This document shows positions 6,984-11,071 of a DNA stretch of 11,071 nucleotides, in pieces. Source of the DNA: Bacteroidales bacterium. GTDB lineage: Bacteria > Bacteroidota > Bacteroidia > Bacteroidales > BM520. Position numbers and translations under genes: made by a program. Location: the NCBI GenBank assembly GCA_023230285.1, contig JALNXP010000055.1, forward strand, positions 1 to 11,071. The letters are read 5' to 3'. The first letter of the stretch is position 1, and every line of letters begins with the position of its first letter. A model generated the notes under the pieces. The model saw only the letters and a list, made by a program, of their open reading frames with translations. It did not search any database and was not told the origin of the DNA.

Positions 6984-7973
6984 ATGGCAAAAGCGGTAAA
7001 GCAACACGGACGTGTTTATACCCCAAATTATCTTGTCAAAATCATATTAGATTTTGGGAACTATTCGTCTACACGCATTATTTCCAAACACGTAATCGAC
7101 AACAGCTGCGGAGATGGTGCTTTTTTAATAGAAATCGTAAATAGGTATTGCAACGAATTTTTCAACACTAATTCTGACATATCAATCCTTAAAAACCATC
7201 TCGAGACCTATATTCATGGAATTGAATTAGATGAAACAGAATATAATTCTTGTATTAATAATCTTAACAAAACTGTCAAAAAGTACAATCTGTCAAACAT
7301 TTCATGGGATATTCTAAATGCCGATACATTAACCATCAATAAATTTAATGGTAACATGGACTATGTTTTCGGCAACCATCCTTACGTACGGGTTCATAAC
7401 CTTAATAACAATTATGAAGCGGTTAAACAATATCGTTTTGCCGAAAAAGGAATGACAGACTTATTTATAGTCTTTTTTGAGATAGGATTTAATATGTTAG
7501 CCGATAATGGAACTATGTGCGAAATCACACCAAGCTCTTGGTTAAGCAGCAATGCAGGAATAGCATTAAGGAATTATATTACATATCATAAAAATCTTTC
7601 AGGACTTATTGATTTAGAACACTTTCAACCATTTACAGCCACCACTTATACCCTTATCTCACGTTTCAAAAAAACTCAACAATCCGACAAAGTTGAATAT
7701 TACATCTTCAATCAAAGCACTAATAGAGAAGAATTTAAGGATAGTATATCTTTAAAAGAGATGACAATTAACGGACAATTTTATCTTTCTTTAAGGGATA
7801 ATCTTGCGACACTTCAGAAAATAAGGACATCCTATAATTATAAATATGTTTCTGTTAAAAACGGATTTGCAACTCTTGCAGACAAAATTTTCATTGGAGA
7901 CTTTTCATTTGTTGAAGGTACAATTGAAATTCTCAAAGCATCAATGCGGAAGACTTTTTTGTTACTTTTCTAA
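6984..7973 (+). pseudogene. Truncated N6-adenine DNA methyltransferase with altered NPPY motif
   Basis: A 329-residue class I SAM-dependent DNA methyltransferase resembling the Eco57I/Alw26I-type adenine enzymes. Visible parts are motif X-like GRVYTP (9-14), the SAM-binding motif I DNSCGDGAFL (39-48), an acidic GIELDE, and catalytic motif IV at 130-139, which reads GNHPYVRVHN where the family has GNPPYVR(I/V)HN. CAT for CCT or similar is a one-base change. PSSWLSS and a run ending KNGFATLADKIFIGDF..ILKAS also match the family as I remember it. Relatives then continue for 100 or more residues through the target-recognition part. Here the frame turns to MRKTFLLLF and stops. No continuation was found in other frames before 8160. 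The gene is visibly more AT-rich than nifJ and has no restriction partner in view. It is probably a decaying, transferred methyltransferase. A working short enzyme is possible but unlikely. There is no clear promoter of its own. Confidence 0.7.
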
Positions 7974-7987
7974 TCATAAAAAAGTAA
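7962..7987. repeat. Short inverted repeat at the methyltransferase 3' end
   Basis: TTACTTTT (7962-7969) and AAAAGTAA (7980-7987) form a perfect 8-bp stem around a 10-base loop that contains the methyltransferase stop codon. Weaker T/A pairing extends outward. The stem lies where family similarity in the protein ends, so it may mark a junction. From memory, similar AAAAGTAAC-AAAAAAG strings recur near gene ends in Bacteroidota, but I could not check this. Confidence 0.5.
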
Positions 7988-8062
7988 AAGAAGAAAAATT
8001 TCAATTCTTTATTGTACTTTCGCACTTGCTACTTGAATCTACGCATTTTTAATTTTACATCT

Positions 8063-8094
8063 CTTGAAATTCTCCAACTTTTTATATACTTTTG
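8063..8094 (+). promoter_or_regulatory. Bacteroidota-type promoter of the beta-barrel gene
   Basis: TACTTTTG (8087-8094) matches the -7 consensus TAnnTTTG, and CTTG (8063-8066) lies 20 bases upstream as a -33 element. The leader to ATG 8160 is about 58 bases. The bases just after the -7 box (CAAACT) are the same as at the nifJ promoter. Confidence 0.65.
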
Positions 8095-8159
8095 CAAACT
8101 GTAAACATTCTGTAAATGCAGAGCAACAACGAAACATTAAATAATTAAATAACAATAAA

Positions 8160-8870
8160 ATGAAAAACTTTTCAAAAACTTTAATGATTGCAGTACTTAT
8201 ATTCAGTGCTGTATTTTCTATGAACGCACAAGACTTTAAAAAGTCTGATTTTACAGTATTTCTCGGTGGCTCTATGCCGGTAGGACAATTTAACAAAGGT
8301 GTCGACTTAATTTACACGGTATCACCTGAAAACACCCCATTTGAGACAACTTTAGGACATGCAATGTTTGGTGCTAACCTCGGGCTGAGATACACTTACA
8401 GATTTGACATTGGAGTTGGTGCTTTTGTTAATGCCGACCTTATCTGGAACGCTCTTGATGAAGAAATCAGAGAAGAATACAACAAAATATCTAAGACAAA
8501 ACCAATGTACCTCAACATTCCTTTCATGGTTGGTGCTGATTACAGATATGATTTTTCTTATGAATTTGGCGTTTTCGCAGAAGCAGGTATGGGCATCAAT
8601 TTATTTAAAAAGACGACAGAAGGTTGGTCTGCCAGCGACTCTCACCCTGAAGGTCCTATTGATTATGATTTGAGTAAATCTTTTGCTTATGAAATAGGTA
8701 CAGGCATTATGATTGCCAACACTCTAAGTATTGGAATACATTTTTACGGACTTGGAAATCATGAATTAAAACCGACAAATTCTACAGACTACACATTAGT
8801 CTATAACGGTGAGCCTGAAGCAATTGAAAAAGTAAATATGTTTATGATTAAATTAGGATTTCATTTTTAA
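8160..8870 (+). CDS. Outer-membrane beta-barrel protein (OMP_b-brl/porin-like family)
   Basis: A 236-residue exported protein. It has a clear Sec signal peptide: K2/K6, a hydrophobic core at 8-20, and cleavage most likely at MNA|QD (23/24), as is common in Bacteroidota. The mature part alternates polar and hydrophobic residues in strands rich in Gly and aromatics: DFTVFLGGSMPVGQF, GANLGLRYTYRFDIGVGAF, LNIPFMVGADYRYDF, FGVFAEAGMGINLF, YEIGTGIMIANTLSIGIHFY. It ends MFMIKLGFHF, a terminal Phe typical of BAM-dependent barrels. Size suggests about 8 to 10 strands in the outer membrane. No OmpA peptidoglycan-binding domain or plug is present. The ligand or role is not recognisable. It has its own promoter and converges on ompH, with the shared hairpin overlapping its stop codon. 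The barrel assignment is from pattern, not from a specific family match. Confidence 0.85.
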   Translation: MKNFSKTLMIAVLIFSAVFSMNAQDFKKSDFTVFLGGSMPVGQFNKGVDLIYTVSPENTPFETTLGHAMFGANLGLRYTYRFDIGVGAFVNADLIWNALDEEIREEYNKISKTKPMYLNIPFMVGADYRYDFSYEFGVFAEAGMGINLFKKTTEGWSASDSHPEGPIDYDLSKSFAYEIGTGIMIANTLSIGIHFYGLGNHELKPTNSTDYTLVYNGEPEAIEKVNMFMIKLGFHF

Positions 8871-8886
8871 TGAAATCCTAATTTAA
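8848..8886. terminator. Perfect 18-bp hairpin, likely bidirectional terminator
   Basis: Bases 8848-8865 are exactly complementary to 8869-8886 around a TTT loop. The element lies between the convergent barrel and ompH genes and contains the barrel gene's stop codon (8868-8870), so its left arm is coding for the last residues. T-runs beyond the stem are weak on both sides, but the position argues for shared termination or 3'-end protection. Confidence 0.7.
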
Positions 8887-8897
8887 ATTTTCAACTA

Positions 8898-9410
8898 TTA
8901 GTAAGCATATCCCATAGCTTCGAGAACATCGTCGCTGACATCATATTTTGAACTTGTATAAATCATGGTAACACCATCTGATTTATTAAATATGATGCCG
9001 TAATTATTTTTCTCTGCAACATCTTTAATAGCGTTGTATACTCTTTCTTGTATTGGCTTTACCAATTCTTGGCGTTTTTTGTATAATTCGCCGTCAGTGC
9101 CGAATTTAGCTTTCTGGTATTCTTTAACCTCTTTTTCTTTAGCAATTATTTCGTTTTCCTTTTTATTTCTAATTTCTTCCGGATATACGACTTTATTTGC
9201 TTGATATTCTTTATACAACTTATCTACTTCTGAGAATTTCGCTTCTATTTCTTTTTGCCATTGAGCAGACAGGTCATCAAGTTGAGCTTGAGCATCTGTG
9301 TATTCAGGGATTTTTGACAAAATATAATCTGTATCTACAAAAGCGAATTTTTGAGCACTTGCACAAACGCTTACAATTGCGAGAGCTACTATTAACAAAT
9401 ACTTTTTCAT
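8898..9410 (-). CDS. OmpH/Skp family periplasmic chaperone
   Basis: A 170-residue exported chaperone of the OmpH (Skp) family, which holds unfolded outer-membrane proteins in the periplasm and hands them to the BAM complex. It has a Sec signal peptide (KK at 2-3, hydrophobic 5-15) with cleavage likely at ASA|Q (19/20). The mature N-terminus KFAFVDTDYILSKIPEY is the usual start of the Bacteroidota family, followed by a long charged, coiled-coil stretch (about 35-130, rich in E, K and Q) and a C-terminal return (NNYGIIFNKSD..MIYTSSKYDVSDDVLEAMG) typical of the family. The frame could open 6 bases earlier at TTG (9416), but ATG at 9410 gives the standard MKK signal start. It lies 58 bases downstream of bamA on the same strand with no promoter seen between them, so the two are probably co-transcribed. 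Confidence 0.93.
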   Translation of the reverse strand: MKKYLLIVALAIVSVCASAQKFAFVDTDYILSKIPEYTDAQAQLDDLSAQWQKEIEAKFSEVDKLYKEYQANKVVYPEEIRNKKENEIIAKEKEVKEYQKAKFGTDGELYKKRQELVKPIQERVYNAIKDVAEKNNYGIIFNKSDGVTMIYTSSKYDVSDDVLEAMGYAY

Positions 9411-9468
9411 AATCAAATATTTAAAATTAAACGAAATAAAAATCGAACAAAAACCGTGCCTAAACTAT

Positions 9469-11071
9469 TTAATCTATTGAACCATTAATAGAGAAGTGGA
9501 ATTGGCTGCCACCGGCATCGGGCAATCCGTAAACATTATCGAAGCCATAGCCCCAATCGAGTCCCAGCAAGCCGAACATAGGCATATATATTCTGACACC
9601 TACACCGGCAGAGCGATACAAATCAAAAGGTTTAAACTCTTTAAACGACAGCCATGAGCCACCTGTTTCAACAAACAGCAGTGCAAAAATAGTTGCGCTA
9701 GGATTTAATGAAAGAGGGTATCTTAATTCAAGTGTGTTTTTATTGTAAATTGTACCGCCGATACCTTCATTATAATAATATAACGGTGTCAATGATTCTG
9801 ACTCATAGCCTCTAAAACCGATGATTTCTTTACCATCTATATTAGTGCTGTAATTACTTAATCCGTCACCGCCCAAATAATATCTTTCGAAAGCTGTAAT
9901 TCCCAAATCTTTGTTATAGCAACCAAGGAAACCGTATTTAATACGCGCCATAAGCACTAAATCTCCAATAAGTTTTTGATAATAAGCGGCTTTAAAGTCC
10001 CATTTATGATATTCAACCCATTTATACTTTGCGTTATCATCCATTGTGCTATATTCTTCTGCCGTCTTTCTGTTAAACAAAGAGTATGGCACAGTTGCTC
10101 TAACGCCAAACGATATATCAGAGCCTCTACGCGGATAATATGGTGAATCTGTTGAGCTACGCGACAAAGAGATGCCGTAAGAATAATTATAGAACATACC
10201 GTCACCTACTGTCGACTGGAATATAGTGCCATAATTTGTAAGATTATAATTAATCAGGTTAACAGATTGATAAAGTACGAAAAAGTCATCGGGCCAAGCC
10301 AATCTTTTCCCAAGTCCGAATACCACTCCATGCTGGTTAAAAGATGCGTAATAAGGACTTGTTTTTTCATATCCTGTTGTGTGGTAATGCGAAAAATAAT
10401 ATGTTGCACTAAAAGCGTTTGGTTTTTTACCTCCGAGCCACGGCTCTGTAAAAGAAGCGCTTACATTCATATAACCTGCGCCATAAGTTTGGAATCTAAA
10501 GCTCAAAGCCTGACCATCGCCGACAGGCACAGGACGCCAAGCATCTTTTTTAAAGACATTTCTGATAGAGAAGTTAGAAAACTTGACACCGACTGATGCT
10601 ATAAGACGACCATAGCCCCAACCTCCGGACAACTCTAATTGGTCAGAAGAAGTTTCTTCTACGCTATATACCAAATCCACCGAACCATCGAGTGGATTTT
10701 GCTGTACATCAGGCGTAATAGTCTCTGCATTAAAATAGCCTAAACTTGCCAATTCTCTTTGCGACCTGATAATGTTGGAACGACTGAACAAATCGCCCGG
10801 ACGGGTTCTAATTTCGCGCATTGCAACAAAATCATTAGTTTTAGTATTTCCTAACAACTTTACTTTATTTATATATGCCTGCTCTCCTTCATATATCTGC
10901 ATTACCAAATCAATAGAATCGTTTTCCACTAAAGTTTCTATGGGATTAACCCTGAAAAACAGATAGCCATCATCCATATATAAAGAGCTAACGTCCATTC
11001 CGGTCAAGTTAAAATTGAGATTAGCTTCCATTTCTTTTTGATTATAGACATCACCCTTTCTAATTTTCAGT
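9469..11071 (-). CDS. bamA: Outer-membrane protein assembly factor BamA, C-terminal part
   Basis: Partial gene running off the right edge; 533 residues are visible. BamA is the central Omp85 component of the machine that inserts beta-barrels into the outer membrane. The frame stays open to the edge (upstream of the first in-window ATG it reads KIRKGDVYNQKE), so the ATG at 11031 is internal. Visible are most of one POTRA domain ending in the conserved SSLYMDDGYLFFRVNP segment, then the last POTRA (AYINKVKLLGNTKTNDF..RPGDLFSRSNI..LGYFN), then a 16-strand-type barrel beginning near ETSSDQLELSGGWG. The loop-6 signature appears as GFRGYES (FRGY at 9816-9805), followed by LELRYPLSL. The protein ends GGSQFHFSINGSID: the usual FHF strand is present, but the last residue is Asp, not an aromatic. 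It is followed by ompH, the standard Bacteroidota order. Confidence 0.95.
   Translation of the reverse strand, partial: LKIRKGDVYNQKEMEANLNFNLTGMDVSSLYMDDGYLFFRVNPIETLVENDSIDLVMQIYEGEQAYINKVKLLGNTKTNDFVAMREIRTRPGDLFSRSNIIRSQRELASLGYFNAETITPDVQQNPLDGSVDLVYSVEETSSDQLELSGGWGYGRLIASVGVKFSNFSIRNVFKKDAWRPVPVGDGQALSFRFQTYGAGYMNVSASFTEPWLGGKKPNAFSATYYFSHYHTTGYEKTSPYYASFNQHGVVFGLGKRLAWPDDFFVLYQSVNLINYNLTNYGTIFQSTVGDGMFYNYSYGISLSRSSTDSPYYPRRGSDISFGVRATVPYSLFNRKTAEEYSTMDDNAKYKWVEYHKWDFKAAYYQKLIGDLVLMARIKYGFLGCYNKDLGITAFERYYLGGDGLSNYSTNIDGKEIIGFRGYESESLTPLYYYNEGIGGTIYNKNTLELRYPLSLNPSATIFALLFVETGGSWLSFKEFKPFDLYRSAGVGVRIYMPMFGLLGLDWGYGFDNVYGLPDAGGSQFHFSINGSID

Noticed and set aside
7846..8052. Frameshifted continuation of the methyltransferase in the next frame
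   Set aside because: Its part after 7943 (CGRLFCYFSNHKK..) does not resemble the family's target-recognition segment, and the part before overlaps the real frame.
9411..9416. TTG start two codons upstream for the OmpH-like gene
   Set aside because: It adds only MI before a standard MKK signal-peptide start; ATG is far more likely.

Overview
The window looks like a chromosomal segment of an anaerobic, fermentative Bacteroidota, most likely a Bacteroidales member. Four things point there. The upstream regions carry the Bacteroidota-type promoter (about TTTG at -33 and TAnnTTTG at -7). Shine-Dalgarno sequences are essentially absent. A bamA gene is followed directly by an ompH/skp-type gene. 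The exported proteins end their signal peptides in ..A|Q. All eight stop codons visible here are TAA.

Left region (1-2863, minus strand): a three-gene acyl-phosphate operon in the order ptb-like 1, ptb-like 2, buk. The two phosphate acyltransferase paralogues overlap by one base (TAATG), and butyrate kinase follows 14 bases later. Together they would turn an acyl-CoA into an acyl-phosphate and then into a free acid plus ATP. The buk frame stops inside the conserved C-terminal PGED-E motif, so it appears to lack its last helix. Divergent from this operon, across 245 bases holding two opposed promoters, lies a complete single-chain pyruvate:ferredoxin oxidoreductase (3109-6642, plus strand) with its own terminator. 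The divergon therefore joins pyruvate oxidation to acyl-CoA with substrate-level phosphorylation.

Middle region (6643-8159): a 341-base gap holds a strongly structured candidate RNA, a rod-shaped fold at about 6783-6898 followed by an intrinsic terminator at 6896-6925. Just past the terminator, 6928-6948 can pair with the 3' arm of the rod, so that arm has two possible partners. Next comes an AT-rich, 3'-truncated N6-adenine DNA methyltransferase (6984-7973) whose catalytic motif reads NHPY instead of NPPY. No restriction enzyme is visible. This part looks like accessory DNA in decay.

Right region (8160-11071): an exported outer-membrane beta-barrel protein on the plus strand converges on ompH/skp and the 3' part of bamA on the minus strand. 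A perfect 18-bp hairpin separates the two transcripts. BamA inserts beta-barrel proteins and the OmpH/Skp chaperone carries them through the periplasm, so this end is ordinary envelope-biogenesis core. bamA runs off the right edge.

The most unusual material is the structured RNA locus with its extra pairing partner, the nonsense codon in buk, and the altered, truncated methyltransferase.
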